From Synaphobranchus kaupii (lineage: Eukaryota > Chordata > Actinopteri > Anguilliformes > Synaphobranchidae), in assembly GCA_029718625.1 (NCBI GenBank), contig JAINUF010000027.1:2092676-2156675 (forward strand): DNA of 64,000 bases, given 5' to 3'. Of the stretch, positions 9,508 through 22,534 are shown piece after piece. Below the pieces are notes generated by a model that was given only the letters and a program-made list of their open reading frames with translations, was not told the DNA's origin and did not search any database. Within the stretch, counting starts at the first letter, position 1. Each line of letters starts with the position of its first letter. The position numbers and the translations under genes were made by a program.

Positions 9508-11061
9508 CATTACATTACATTACATTCATTTAGCAGACGCTTTTATCCAAAGCGACGTACAGTAAGTGCATACAGAGAAATCATCAAGATCACTACAGAA
9601 CAGACAAAGCACATCCTTCCCATAATGTAGCAGCTATCCCTAGCAATGAACGTCGACTGTAGTTCACAGTAAGCTCTGGGCAAATCAGCAACACCACACT
9701 TCCATTCCAAATACTATTATAAACAATAATAAACAGACAGGAAAACACAGCAGCACCAGTGCCACAGCTCAGAACAGCACCAGCACCAGTGCCACAACTC
9801 AGGACAGCACCAGCAGAGGCACCAGCAGTGCCACAGCTCAGAACAGCACCAGCAGAGGCACCAGCAGTGCCACAGCTCAGAACAGCACCAGTGCCACAGC
9901 TCATAACAGCACCAGCAGAGGCACCAGCAGTGCCACAGCTCAGAACGGCACCAGCACCAGTGCCACAGCTCAGAACAGCACCAGCAGAGGCACCAGCAGT
10001 GCCACAGCTCAGAACAGCACCAGCACCAGTGCCACAGCTCAGAACAGCACCAGCAGAGGGACCAGCAGTGCCACAGCTCAGAACGGCACCAGCACCAGTG
10101 CCACAGCTCAGAACAGCACCAGCAGAGGGACCAGCAGTAGTGCCACAGCTCAGAACAGCACCAGCAGAGGCACCAGCAGTGCCACAGCTCAGAACAGCAC
10201 CAGCAGAGGCACCAGCAGTGCCACAGCTCAGAACAGCACCAGCAGAGGCACCAGCAGTGCCACAGCTCAGAACAGCACCAGTGCCACAGCTCATAACAGC
10301 ACCAGCAGAGGCACCAGCAGTGCCACAGCTCAGAACGGCACCAGCACCAGTGCCACAGCTCAGAACAGCACCAGCAGAGGCACCAGCAGTGCCACAGCTC
10401 AGAACAGCACCAGCACCAGTGCCACAGCTCAGAACAGCACCAGCAGAGGGACCAGCAGTGCCACAGCTCAGAACAGCACCAGTGCCACAGCTCATAACAG
10501 CACCAGCAGAGGCACCAGCAGTGCCACAGCTCAGAACGGCACCAGCACCAGTGCCACAGCTCAGAACAGCACCAGCAGAGGCACCAGCAGTGCCACAGCT
10601 CAGAACAGCACCAGCACCAGTGCCACAGCTCAGAACAGCACCAGCAGAGGGACCAGCAGTGCCACAGCTCAGAACAGCACCAGCAGAGGCACCAGCAGTG
10701 CCACAGCTCAGAACACCACCAGCACCTGTGCCACAGCTCAGAACAGCACCAGCAGAGGCACCAGCACCAGTGCCACAGCTCAGAACAGCACCAGCAGAGG
10801 CACCAGCAGTGCCACAGCTCAGAACACCACCAGCACCTGTGCCACAGCTCAGAACAGCACCAGTAGAGGCACCAGCAGTGCCACAGCTCAGAACGGCACC
10901 AGCACCAGTGCCACAGCTCAGAACGGCACCAGCATAGGCACCAGCACCAGTGCCACAGCTCAGAACAGCACCAGCACCAGTGCCACAGCTCAGAACAGCA
11001 CCAGCAGAGGCACCAGCAGTGACACAGCTCAGAACAGCACCAGCAGCGGCACCAGTGCCAC

Positions 11062-11194
11062 TGCAAACCACTTCCTGCAGTGCCCTGGGAGCCCCCTGAA
11101 AACCACCTCCTGCAGTGCCCTGCAAGCCCCCTGTAAAACCACCTCCTGTCAGTGCCCTGGGAGCCCCCTGCACACCACCTCTCGTGCCCTGGGA
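11062..11194. repeat. Unique insert in U9 (third and last copy)
   Basis: Third copy of the four-subrepeat insert, followed by the degenerate module 11195-11244. No copy exists to the right of this position in the window. Confidence 0.88.
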
Positions 11195-11243
11195 GCCACA
11201 GCTCAGAACGGCGGCAGCAGCACCAGTGTCGGGGCTCAGAGAT

Positions 11244-11244
<1 letters not shown>

Positions 11245-11279
<35 letters not shown>

Positions 11280-11319
11280 CCACCACCACCACCACCACCA
11301 CCACCACCACCACCACCAC
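11245..11319. repeat. (CAG)11(CAC)14 tract in U9
   Basis: Eleven CAG triplets (11245-11277) are followed by fourteen CAC triplets (11278-11319). The CAG and CAC runs vary independently between the three copies. Confidence 0.95.
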
Positions 11320-11526
11320 CAGCAGTGCCACAGCTCAGAACAGCACCAGCAGAGGCACCAGCAGTGCCACAGCTCAGAAAAGCACCAGCAGAGGCACCAG
11401 CACCAGTGCCACAGCTCAGAACAGCACCAGCAGAGGCACCAGCAGTGCCACAGCTCAGAACAGCACCAGCACCTGTGCCACAGCTCAGAACAGCAGCAGC
11501 ACCAGTGCCAGAGCTCAAAACAGCAG

Positions 11527-12550
11527 CATTACATTACATTACATTACATTACATTCATTTAGCAGACGCTTTTATCCAAAGCGACGTACAGTAAGTGCAT
11601 ACAGAGAAATCATCAAGATCACTACAGAACAGACAAAGCACATCCTTCCCATAATGTAGCAGCTATCCCTAGCAATGAACGTCGACTGTAGTTCACAGTA
11701 AGCTCTGGGCAAATCAGCAACACCACACTTCCATTCCAAATACTATTATAAACAATAATAAACAGACAGGAAAACACAGCAGCACCAGTGCCACAGCTCA
11801 GAACAGCACCAGCACCAGTGCCACAGCTCAGAACAGCACCAGCACCAGTGCCACAACTCAGGACAGCACCAGCAGAGGCACCAGCAGTGCCACAGCTCAG
11901 AACAGCACCAGCAGAGGCACCAGCAGTGCCACAGCTCAGAACAGCACCAGTGCCACAGCTCATAACAGCACCAACAGAGGCACCAGCAGTGCCACAGCTC
12001 AGAACGGCACCAGCACCAGTGCCACAGCTCAGAACAGCACCAGCAGAGGCACCAGCAGTGCCACAGCTCAGAACGGCACCAGCACCAGTGCCACAGCTCA
12101 GAACAGCACCAGCAGAGGGACCAGCAGTAGTGCCACAGCTCAGAACAGCACCAGCAGAGGCACCAGCAGTGCCACAGCTCAGAACAGCACCAGCAGAGGC
12201 ACCAGCACCAGTGCCACAGCTCAGAACAGCACCAGCAGAGGCACCAGCAGTGCCACAGCTCAGAACGGCACCAGCACCAGTGCCACAGCTCAGAACAGCA
12301 CCAGCAGAGGCACCAGCAGTGCCACAGCTCAGAACAGCACCAGCACCAGTGCCACAGCTCAGAACAGCACCAGCAGAGGCACCAGCAGTGCCACAGCTCA
12401 GAACAGCACCAGCAGAGGCACCAGCACCAGTGCCACAGCTCAGAACAGCACCAGCAGAGGCACCAGCAGTGCCACAGCTCAGAACAGCACCAGCACCTGT
12501 GCCACAGCTCAGAACAGCAGCAGCACCAGTGCCAGAGCTCAAAACAGCAG
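11527..12550. repeat. Unit U10, 768-bp array
   Basis: Five-copy tail and the U5/U6 module order. H39 carries ACCAACAG, which U5 and U6 lack. Confidence 0.92.
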
Positions 12551-14051
12551 CATTACATTACATTACATTCATTTAGCAGACGCTTTTATCCAAAGCGACG
12601 TACAGTAAGTGCATACAGAGAAATCATCAAGATCACTACAGAACAGACAAAGCACATCCTTCCCATAATGTAGCAGCTATCCCTAGCAATGAACGTCGAC
12701 TGTAGTTCACAGTAAGCTCTGGGCAAATCAGCAACACCACACTTCCATTCCAAATACTATTATAAACAATAATAAACAGACAGGAAAACACAGCAGCACC
12801 AGTGCCACAGCTCAGAACAGCACCAGCACCAGTGCCACAACTCAGGACAGCACCAGCAGAGGCACCAGCAGTGCCACAGCTCAGAACAGCACCAGCAGAG
12901 GCACCAGCAGTGCCACAGCTCAGAACAGCACCAGTGCCACAGCTCATAACAGCACCAGCAGAGGCACCAGCAGTGCCACAGCTCAGAACGGCACCAGCAC
13001 CAGTGCCACAGCTCAGAACAGCACCAGCAGAGGCACCAGCAGTGCCACAGCTCAGAACAGCACCAGCACCAGTGCCACAGCTCAGAACAGCACCAGCAGA
13101 GGGACCAGCAGTGCCACAGCTCAGCACCAGCACCAGTGCCACAGCTCAGAACAGCACCAGCAGAGGGACCAGCAGTAGTGCCACAGCTCAGAACAGCACC
13201 AGCAGAGGCACCAGCAGTGCCACAGCTCAGAACAGCACCAGCAGAGGCACCAGCAGTGCCACAGCTCAGAACAGCACCAGCAGAGGCACCAGCAGTGCCA
13301 CAGCTCAGAACAGCACCAGTGCCACAGCTCATAACAGCACCAGCAGAGGCACCAGCAGTGCCACAGCTCAGAACGGCACCAGCACCAGTGCCACAGCTCA
13401 GAACAGCACCAGCAGAGGCACCAGCAGTGCCACAGCTCAGAACAGCACCAGCACCAGTGCCACAGCTCAGAACAGCACCAGCAGAGGGACCAGCAGTGCC
13501 ACAGCTCAGAACAGCACCAGTGCCACAGCTCATAACAGCACCAGCAGAGGCACCAGCAGTGCCACAGCTCAGAACGGCACCAGCACCAGTGCCACAGCTC
13601 AGAACAGCACCAGCAGAGGCACCAGCAGTGCCACAGCTCAGAACAGCACCAGCACCAGTGCCACAGCTCAGAACAGCACCAGCAGAGGGACCAGCAGTGC
13701 CACAGCTCAGAACGGCACCAGCACCAGTGCCACAGCTCAGAACAGCACCAGCAGAGGGACCAGCAGTAGTGCCACAGCTCAGAACAGCACCAGCAGAGGC
13801 ACCAGCAGTGCCACAGCTCAGAACAGCACCAGCAGAGGCACCAGCAGTGCCACAGCTCAGAACAGCACCAGCAGAGGCACCAGCACCAGTGCCACAGCTC
13901 AGAACAGCACCAGCAGAGGCACCAGCACCAGTGCCACAGCTCAGAACAGCACCAGCAGAGGCACCAGCAGTGCCACAGCTCAGAACACCACCAGCACCTG
14001 TGCCACAGCTCAGAACAGCAGCAGCACCAGTGCCAGAGCTCAAAACAGCAG
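12551..14051. repeat. Unit U11, 1255-bp array with 5-bp deletion
   Basis: Three-copy tail. After CTCAG at 13124 the bases AACGG are missing, so the array is not a multiple of three (U29 is the intact 1260-bp version). The array contains three P24-H39 cassettes, two P42 modules in a row and the ACACCACC end form. With U12 and U13 it forms a 3,390-bp segment repeated from 15941. Confidence 0.94.
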
Positions 14052-14814
14052 CATTACATTACATTACATTACATTACATTCATTTAGCAGACGCTTTTAT
14101 CCAAAGCGACGTACAGTAAGTGCATACAGAGAAATCATCAAGATCACTACAGAACAGACAAAGCACATCCTTCCCATAATGTAGCAGCTATCCCTAGCAA
14201 TGACCGTCGACTGTAGTTCACAGTAAGCTCTGGGCAAATCAGCAACACCACACTTCCATTCCAAATACTATTATAAACAATAATAAACAGACAGGAAAAC
14301 ACAGCAGCACCAGTGCCACAGCTCAGAACAGCACCAGCACCAGTGCCACAGCTCAGGACAGCACCAGCAGAGGCACCAGCAGTGCCACAGCTCAGAACAG
14401 CACCAGCAGAGGCACCAGCACCAGTGCCACAGCTCAGAACAGCACCAGCAGAGGCACCAGCAGTGCCACAGCTCAGAACAGCACCAGCAGAGGGACCAGC
14501 AGTGCCACAGCTCAGAACGGCACCAGCACCAGTGCCACAGCTCAGAACAGCACCAGCAGAGGGACTAGCAGTAGTGCCACAGCTCAGAACAGCACCAGCA
14601 GAGGCACCAGCAGTGCCACAGCTCAGAACAGCACCAGCAGAGGCACCAGCAGTGCCACAGCTCAGAAAAGCACCAGCAGAGGCACCAGCACCAGTGCCAC
14701 ATCTCAGAACAGCACCAGCAGAGGCACCAGCAGTGCCACAGCTCAGAACAGCACCAGCACCTGTGCCACAGCTCAGAACAGCAGCAGCACCAGTGCCAGA
14801 GCTCAAAACAGCAG
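14052..14814. repeat. Unit U12, 507-bp array with TGACCG spacer
   Basis: Five-copy tail. The spacer has C at 14204 (TGACCGTCGAC), the mark of this class. A further G-to-T change near 14702 (CACATCTCAG) is shared only with U15. Confidence 0.94.
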
Positions 14815-15940
14815 CATTACATTACATTACATTACATTACATTCATTTAGCAGACGCTTTTATCCAAAGCGACGTACAGTAAGTGCATACAGAGAAATCA
14901 TCAAGATCACTACAGAACAGACAAAGCACATCCTTCCCATAATGTAGCAGCTATCCCTAGCAATGAACGTCGACTGTAGTTCACAGTAAGCTCTGGGCAA
15001 ATCAGCAACACCACACTTCCATTCCAAATACTATTATAAACAATAATAAACAGACAGGAAAACACAGCAGCACCAGTGCCACAGCTCAGAACAGCACCAG
15101 CACCAGTGCCACAGCTCAGAACAGCACCAGCACCAGTGCCACAACTCAGGACAGCACCAGCAGAGGCACCAGCAGTGCCACAGCTCAGAACAGCACCAGC
15201 AGAGGCACCAGCAGTGCCACAGCTCAGAACAGCACCAGTGCCACAGCTCATAACAGCACCAGCAGAGGCACCAGCAGTGCCACAGCTCAGAACAGCACCA
15301 GCAGAGGCACCAGCAGTGCCACAGCTCAGAACAGCACCAGTGCCACAGCTCATAACAGCACCAACAGAGGCACCAGCAGTGCCACAGCTCAGAACGGCAC
15401 CAGCACCAGTGCCACAGCTCAGAACAGCACCAGCAGAGGCACCAGCAGTGCCACAGCTCAGAACGGCACCAGCACCAGTGCCACAGCTCAGAACAGCACC
15501 AGCAGAGGGACCAGCAGTAGTGCCACAGCTCAGAACAGCACCAGCAGAGGCACCAGCAGTGCCACAGCTCAGAACAGCACCAGCAGAGGCACCAGCACCA
15601 GTGCCACAGCTCAGAACAGCACCAGCAGAGGCACCAGCAGTGCCACAGCTCAGAACGGCACCAGCACCAGTGCCACAGCTCAGAACAGCACCAGCAGAGG
15701 CACCAGCAGTGCCACAGCTCAGAACAGCACCAGCACCAGTGCCACAGCTCAGAACAGCACCAGCAGAGGCACCAGCAGTGCCACAGCTCAGAACAGCACC
15801 AGCAGAGGCACCAGCACCAGTGCCACAGCTCAGAACAGCACCAGCAGAGGCACCAGCAGTGCCACAGCTCAGAACAGCACCAGCACCTGTGCCACAGCTC
15901 AGAACAGCAGCAGCACCAGTGCCAGAGCTCAAAACAGCAG
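14815..15940. repeat. Unit U13, 870-bp array (768 class plus 102 bp)
   Basis: Five-copy tail. Relative to U10 it carries a second P24-H39 pair plus a P39 (102 bp) near the start. The first H39 is the common form and the second the ACCAACAG form, which indicates a local exchange between two variants rather than simple slippage. Confidence 0.92.
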
Positions 15941-17441
15941 CATTACATTACATTACATTCATTTAGCAGACGCTTTTATCCAAAGCGACGTACAGTAAGT
16001 GCATACAGAGAAATCATCAAGATCACTACAGAACAGACAAAGCACATCCTTCCCATAATGTAGCAGCTATCCCTAGCAATGAACGTCGACTGTAGTTCAC
16101 AGTAAGCTCTGGGCAAATCAGCAACACCACACTTCCATTCCAAATACTATTATAAACAATAATAAACAGACAGGAAAACACAGCAGCACCAGTGCCACAG
16201 CTCAGAACAGCACCAGCACCAGTGCCACAACTCAGGACAGCACCAGCAGAGGCACCAGCAGTGCCACAGCTCAGAACAGCACCAGCAGAGGCACCAGCAG
16301 TGCCACAGCTCAGAACAGCACCAGTGCCACAGCTCATAACAGCACCAGCAGAGGCACCAGCAGTGCCACAGCTCAGAACGGCACCAGCACCAGTGCCACA
16401 GCTCAGAACAGCACCAGCAGAGGCACCAGCAGTGCCACAGCTCAGAACAGCACCAGCACCAGTGCCACAGCTCAGAACAGCACCAGCAGAGGGACCAGCA
16501 GTGCCACAGCTCAGCACCAGCACCAGTGCCACAGCTCAGAACAGCACCAGCAGAGGGACCAGCAGTAGTGCCACAGCTCAGAACAGCACCAGCAGAGGCA
16601 CCAGCAGTGCCACAGCTCAGAACAGCACCAGCAGAGGCACCAGCAGTGCCACAGCTCAGAACAGCACCAGCAGAGGCACCAGCAGTGCCACAGCTCAGAA
16701 CAGCACCAGTGCCACAGCTCATAACAGCACCAGCAGAGGCACCAGCAGTGCCACAGCTCAGAACGGCACCAGCACCAGTGCCACAGCTCAGAACAGCACC
16801 AGCAGAGGCACCAGCAGTGCCACAGCTCAGAACAGCACCAGCACCAGTGCCACAGCTCAGAACAGCACCAGCAGAGGGACCAGCAGTGCCACAGCTCAGA
16901 ACAGCACCAGTGCCACAGCTCATAACAGCACCAGCAGAGGCACCAGCAGTGCCACAGCTCAGAACGGCACCAGCACCAGTGCCACAGCTCAGAACAGCAC
17001 CAGCAGAGGCACCAGCAGTGCCACAGCTCAGAACAGCACCAGCACCAGTGCCACAGCTCAGAACAGCACCAGCAGAGGGACCAGCAGTGCCACAGCTCAG
17101 AACGGCACCAGCACCAGTGCCACAGCTCAGAACAGCACCAGCAGAGGGACCAGCAGTAGTGCCACAGCTCAGAACAGCACCAGCAGAGGCACCAGCAGTG
17201 CCACAGCTCAGAACAGCACCAGCAGAGGCACCAGCAGTGCCACAGCTCAGAACAGCACCAGCAGAGGCACCAGCACCAGTGCCACAGCTCAGAACAGCAC
17301 CAGCAGAGGCACCAGCACCAGTGCCACAGCTCAGAACAGCACCAGCAGAGGCACCAGCAGTGCCACAGCTCAGAACACCACCAGCACCTGTGCCACAGCT
17401 CAGAACAGCAGCAGCACCAGTGCCAGAGCTCAAAACAGCAG
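15941..17441. repeat. Unit U14, 1255-bp array with 5-bp deletion
   Basis: Three-copy tail. It matches U11 in module order and has the same AACGG deletion (after 16514). It opens the second copy of the 3,390-bp segment. Confidence 0.94.
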
Positions 17442-18204
17442 CATTACATTACATTACATTACATTACATTCATTTAGCAGACGCTTTTATCCAAAGCGAC
17501 GTACAGTAAGTGCATACAGAGAAATCATCAAGATCACTACAGAACAGACAAAGCACATCCTTCCCATAATGTAGCAGCTATCCCTAGCAATGACCGTCGA
17601 CTGTAGTTCACAGTAAGCTCTGGGCAAATCAGCAACACCACACTTCCATTCCAAATACTATTATAAACAATAATAAACAGACAGGAAAACACAGCAGCAC
17701 CAGTGCCACAGCTCAGAACAGCACCAGCACCAGTGCCACAGCTCAGGACAGCACCAGCAGAGGCACCAGCAGTGCCACAGCTCAGAACAGCACCAGCAGA
17801 GGCACCAGCACCAGTGCCACAGCTCAGAACAGCACCAGCAGAGGCACCAGCAGTGCCACAGCTCAGAACAGCACCAGCAGAGGGACCAGCAGTGCCACAG
17901 CTCAGAACGGCACCAGCACCAGTGCCACAGCTCAGAACAGCACCAGCAGAGGGACTAGCAGTAGTGCCACAGCTCAGAACAGCACCAGCAGAGGCACCAG
18001 CAGTGCCACAGCTCAGAACAGCACCAGCAGAGGCACCAGCAGTGCCACAGCTCAGAAAAGCACCAGCAGAGGCACCAGCACCAGTGCCACATCTCAGAAC
18101 AGCACCAGCAGAGGCACCAGCAGTGCCACAGCTCAGAACAGCACCAGCACCTGTGCCACAGCTCAGAACAGCAGCAGCACCAGTGCCAGAGCTCAAAACA
18201 GCAG
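17442..18204. repeat. Unit U15, 507-bp array with TGACCG spacer
   Basis: Five-copy tail, C at 17594, and the CACATCTCAG change near 18092 shared only with U12. This confirms U14-U15 as a recent copy of U11-U12. Confidence 0.94.
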
Positions 18205-19216
18205 CATTACATTACATTACATTACATTACATTCATTTAGCAGACGCTTTTATCCAAAGCGACGTACAGTAAGTGCATACAGAGAAATCATCAAGATCAC
18301 TACAGAACAGACAAAGCACATCCTTCCCATAATGTAGCAGCTATCCCTAGCAATGAACGTCGACTGTAGTTCACAGTAAGCTCTGGGCAAATCAGCAACA
18401 CCACACTTCCATTCCAAATACTATTATAAACAATAATAAACAGACAGGAAAACACAGCAGCACCAGTGCCACAGCTCAGAACAGCACCAGCACCAGTGCC
18501 ACAGCTCAGAACAGCACCAGCACCAGTGCCACAACTCAGGACAGCACCAGCAGAGGCACCAGCAGTGCCACAGCTCAGAACAGCACCAGCAGAGGCACCA
18601 GCAGTGCCACAGCTCAGAACAGCACCAGTGCCACAGCTCATAACAGCACCAGCAGAGGCACCAGCAGTGCCACAGCTCAGAACAGCACCAGCAGAGGCAC
18701 CAGCAGTGCCACAGCTCAGAACAGCACCAGCAGAGGCACCAGCAGTGCCACAGCTCAGAAAAGCACCAGCAGAGGCACCAGCACCAGTGCCACAGCTCAG
18801 AACAGCACCAGCAGAGGCACCAGCAGTGCCACAGCTCAGAACAGCACCAGCAGAGGCACCAGCAGTGCCACAGCTCAGAACAGCACCAGCAGAGGGACCA
18901 GCAGTGCCACAGCTCAGAACGGCACCAGCACCAGTGCCACAGCTCAGAACAGCACCAGCAGAGGGACTAGCAGTAGTGCCACAGCTCAGAACAGCACCAG
19001 CAGAGGCACCAGCAGTGCCACAGCTCAGAACAGCACCAGCAGAGGCACCAGCAGTGCCACAGCTCAGAAAAGCACCAGCAGAGGCACCAGCACCAGTGCC
19101 ACAGCTCAGAACAGCACCAGCAGAGGCACCAGCAGTGCCACAGCTCAGAACAGCACCAGCACCTGTGCCACAGCTCAGAACAGCAGCAGCACCAGTGCCA
19201 GAGCTCAAAACAGCAG
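18205..19216. repeat. Unit U16, 756-bp array
   Basis: Five-copy tail. The front is of the 30-30-39-39-24-H39 kind. The body has two K42 modules, G39 and T42, and the right half is that of the 507-bp class. U31 has the same order. Confidence 0.92.
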
Positions 19217-19559
19217 CATTACATTACATTACATTACATTACATTCATTTAGCAGACGCTTTTATCCAAAGCGACGTACAGTAAGTGCATACAGAGAAAT
19301 CATCAAGATCACTACAGAACAGACAAAGCACATCCTTCCCATAATGTAGCAGCTATCCCTAGCAATGAACGTCGACTGTAGTTCACAGTAAGCTCTGGGC
19401 AAATCAGCAACACCACACTTCCATTCCAAATACTATTATAAACAATAATAAACAGACAGGAAAACACAGCAGCACCAGTGCCACAGCTCAGAACAGCACC
19501 AGCACCAGTGCCACAGCTCAGAACAGCAGCAGCACCAGTGCCAGAGCTCAAAACAGCAG
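19217..19559. repeat. Unit U17, nearly empty unit with an 87-bp array
   Basis: Five-copy tail. The array holds only the 8-bp leader, one P30 and the 49-bp terminal edge, so two complete spacers stand 87 bp apart. Both boundaries are intact, so the interior was lost by a clean exchange between modules. It is the shortest unit in the window. Confidence 0.95.
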
Positions 19560-20652
19560 CATTACATTACATTACATTACATTACATTCATTTAGCAGAC
19601 GCTTTTATCCAAAGCGACGTACAGTAAGTGCATACAGAGAAATCATCAAGATCACTACAGAACAGACAAAGCACATCCTTCCCATAATGTAGCAGCTATC
19701 CCTAGCAATGAACGTCGACTGTAGTTCACAGTAAGCTCTGGGCAAATCAGCAACACCACACTTCCATTCCAAATACTATTATAAACAATAATAAACAGAC
19801 AGGAAAACACAGCAGCACCAGTGCCACAGCTCAGAACAGCACCAGCACCAGTGCCACAGCTCAGAACAGCACCAGCACCAGTGCCACAACTCAGGACAGC
19901 ACCAGCAGAGGCACCAGCAGTGCCACAGCTCAGAACAGCACCAGCAGAGGCACCAGCAGTGCCACAGCTCAGAACAGCACCAGTGCCACAGCTCATAACA
20001 GCACCAACAGAGGCACCAGCAGTGCCACAGCTCAGAACGGCACCAGCACCAGTGCCACAGCTCAGAACAGCACCAGCAGAGGCACCAGCAGTGCCACAGC
20101 TCAGAACGGCACCAGCACCAGTGCCACAGCTCAGAACAGCACCAGCAGAGGGACCAGCAGTGCCACAGCTCAGAACGGCACCAGCACCAGTGCCACAGCT
20201 CAGAACAGCACCAGCAGAGGGACCAGCAGTAGTGCCACAGCTCAGAACAGCACCAGCAGAGGCACCAGCAGTGCCACAGCTCAGAACAGCACCAGCAGAG
20301 GCACCAGCACCAGTGCCACAGCTCAGAACAGCACCAGCAGAGGCACCAGCAGTGCCACAGCTCAGAACGGCACCAGCACCAGTGCCACAGCTCAGAACAG
20401 CACCAGCAGAGGCACCAGCAGTGCCACAGCTCAGAACAGCACCAGCACCAGTGCCACAGCTCAGAACAGCACCAGCAGAGGCACCAGCAGTGCCACAGCT
20501 CAGAACAGCACCAGCAGAGGCACCAGCACCAGTGCCACAGCTCAGAACAGCACCAGCAGAGGCACCAGCAGTGCCACAGCTCAGAACAGCACCAGCACCT
20601 GTGCCACAGCTCAGAACAGCAGCAGCACCAGTGCCAGAGCTCAAAACAGCAG
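19560..20652. repeat. Unit U18, 837-bp array; opens a third-level block
   Basis: Five-copy tail, the 837-bp class order and the ACCAACAG form of H39. Confidence 0.93.
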
Positions 20653-22534
20653 CATTACATTACATTACATTCATTTAGCAGACGCTTTTATCCAAAGCGA
20701 CGTACAGTAAGTGCATACAGAGAAATCATCAAGATCACTACAGAACAGACAAAGCACATCCTTCCCATAATGTAGCAGCTATCCCTAGCAATGAACGTCG
20801 ACTGTAGTTCACAGTAAGCTCTGGGCAAATCAGCAACACCACACTTCCATTCCAAATACTATTATAAACAATAATAAACAGACAGGAAAACACAGCAGCA
20901 CCAGTGCCACAGCTCAGAACAGCACCAGCACCAGTGCCACAACTCAGGACAGCACCAGCAGAGGCACCAGCAGTGCCACAGCTCAGAACAGCACCAGCAG
21001 AGGCACCAGCAGTGCCACAGCTCAGAACAGCACCAGTGCCACAGCTCATAACAGCACCAGCAGAGGCACCAGCAGTGCCACAGCTCAGAACGGCACCAGC
21101 ACCAGTGCCACAGCTCAGAACAGCACCAGCAGAGGCACCAGCAGTGCCACAGCTCAGAACAGCACCAGCACCAGTGCCACAGCTCAGAACAGCACCAGCA
21201 GAGGGACCAGCAGTGCCACAGCTCAGCACCAGCACCAGTGCCACAGCTCAGAACAGCACCAGCAGAGGGACCAGCAGTAGTGCCACAGCTCAGAACAGCA
21301 CCAGCAGAGGCACCAGCAGTGCCACAGCTCAGAACAGCACCAGCAGAGGCACCAGCAGTGCCACAGCTCAGAACAGCACCAGCAGAGGCACCAGCAGTGC
21401 CACAGCTCAGAACAGCACCAGTGCCACAGCTCATAACAGCACCAGCAGAGGCACCAGCAGTGCCACAGCTCAGAACGGCACCAGCACCAGTGCCACAGCT
21501 CAGAACAGCACCAGCAGAGGCACCAGCAGTGCCACAGCTCAGAACAGCACCAGCACCAGTGCCACAGCTCAGAACAGCACCAGCAGAGGGACCAGCAGTG
21601 CCACAGCTCAGAACAGCACCAGTGCCACAGCTCATAACAGCACCAGCAGAGGCACCAGCAGTGCCACAGCTCAGAACGGCACCAGCACCAGTGCCACAGC
21701 TCAGAACAGCACCAGCAGAGGCACCAGCAGTGCCACAGCTCAGAACAGCACCAGCACCAGTGCCACAGCTCAGAACAGCACCAGCAGAGGGACCAGCAGT
21801 GCCACAGCTCAGAACGGCACCAGCACCAGTGCCACAGCTCAGAACAGCACCAGCAGAGGGACCAGCAGTAGTGCCACAGCTCAGAACAGCACCAGCAGAG
21901 GCACCAGCAGTGCCACAGCTCAGAACAGCACCAGCAGAGGCACCAGCAGTGCCACAGCTCAGAACAGCACCAGCAGAGGCACCAGCACCAGTGCCACAGC
22001 TCAGAACAGCACCAGCAGAGGCACCAGCACCAGTGCCACAGCTCAGAACAGCACCAGCACCAGTGCCACAGCTCAGGACAGCACCAGCAGAGGCACCAGC
22101 AGTGCCACAGCTCAGAACAGCACCAGCAGAGGCACCAGCACCAGTGCCACAGCTCAGAACAGCACCAGCAGAGGCACCAGCAGTGCCACAGCTCAGAACA
22201 GCACCAGCAGAGGGACCAGCAGTGCCACAGCTCAGAACGGCACCAGCACCAGTGCCACAGCTCAGAACAGCACCAGCAGAGGGACTAGCAGTAGTGCCAC
22301 AGCTCAGAACAGCACCAGCAGAGGCACCAGCAGTGCCACAGCTCAGAACAGCACCAGCAGAGGCACCAGCAGTGCCACAGCTCAGAAAAGCACCAGCAGA
22401 GGCACCAGCACCAGTGCCACAGCTCAGAACAGCACCAGCAGAGGCACCAGCAGTGCCACAGCTCAGAACAGCACCAGCACCTGTGCCACAGCTCAGAACA
22501 GCAGCAGCACCAGTGCCAGAGCTCAAAACAGCAG
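20653..22534. repeat. Unit U19, 1636-bp array: fusion of a 1255 and a 507 array
   Basis: Three-copy tail. The left part is the 1255-bp class with the AACGG deletion (after 21226). After the second P42 it passes directly into the first P30 of a 507-bp class array. The 5' edge variant CTCAGGACAGC of that class lies stranded in the interior at 22072-22082. The length fits exactly: 1255 plus 507 minus 126 bp (39, 30, 49-bp edge and 8-bp leader), with the spacer between them gone. Confidence 0.92.

Larger units (their letters stand above)
9508..11526. repeat. Unit U9, 1773-bp array, longest in the window, with unique insert
   Basis: Three-copy tail. It has three P24-H39 pairs, each followed by P30-P39-P30-G39, so a 201-bp cassette has been duplicated inside the array. 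The second half repeats the U1/U7 pattern with insert, triplet tract and K42 end. It looks like a fusion of a 1255-class front with a U7-like back. Confidence 0.9.
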
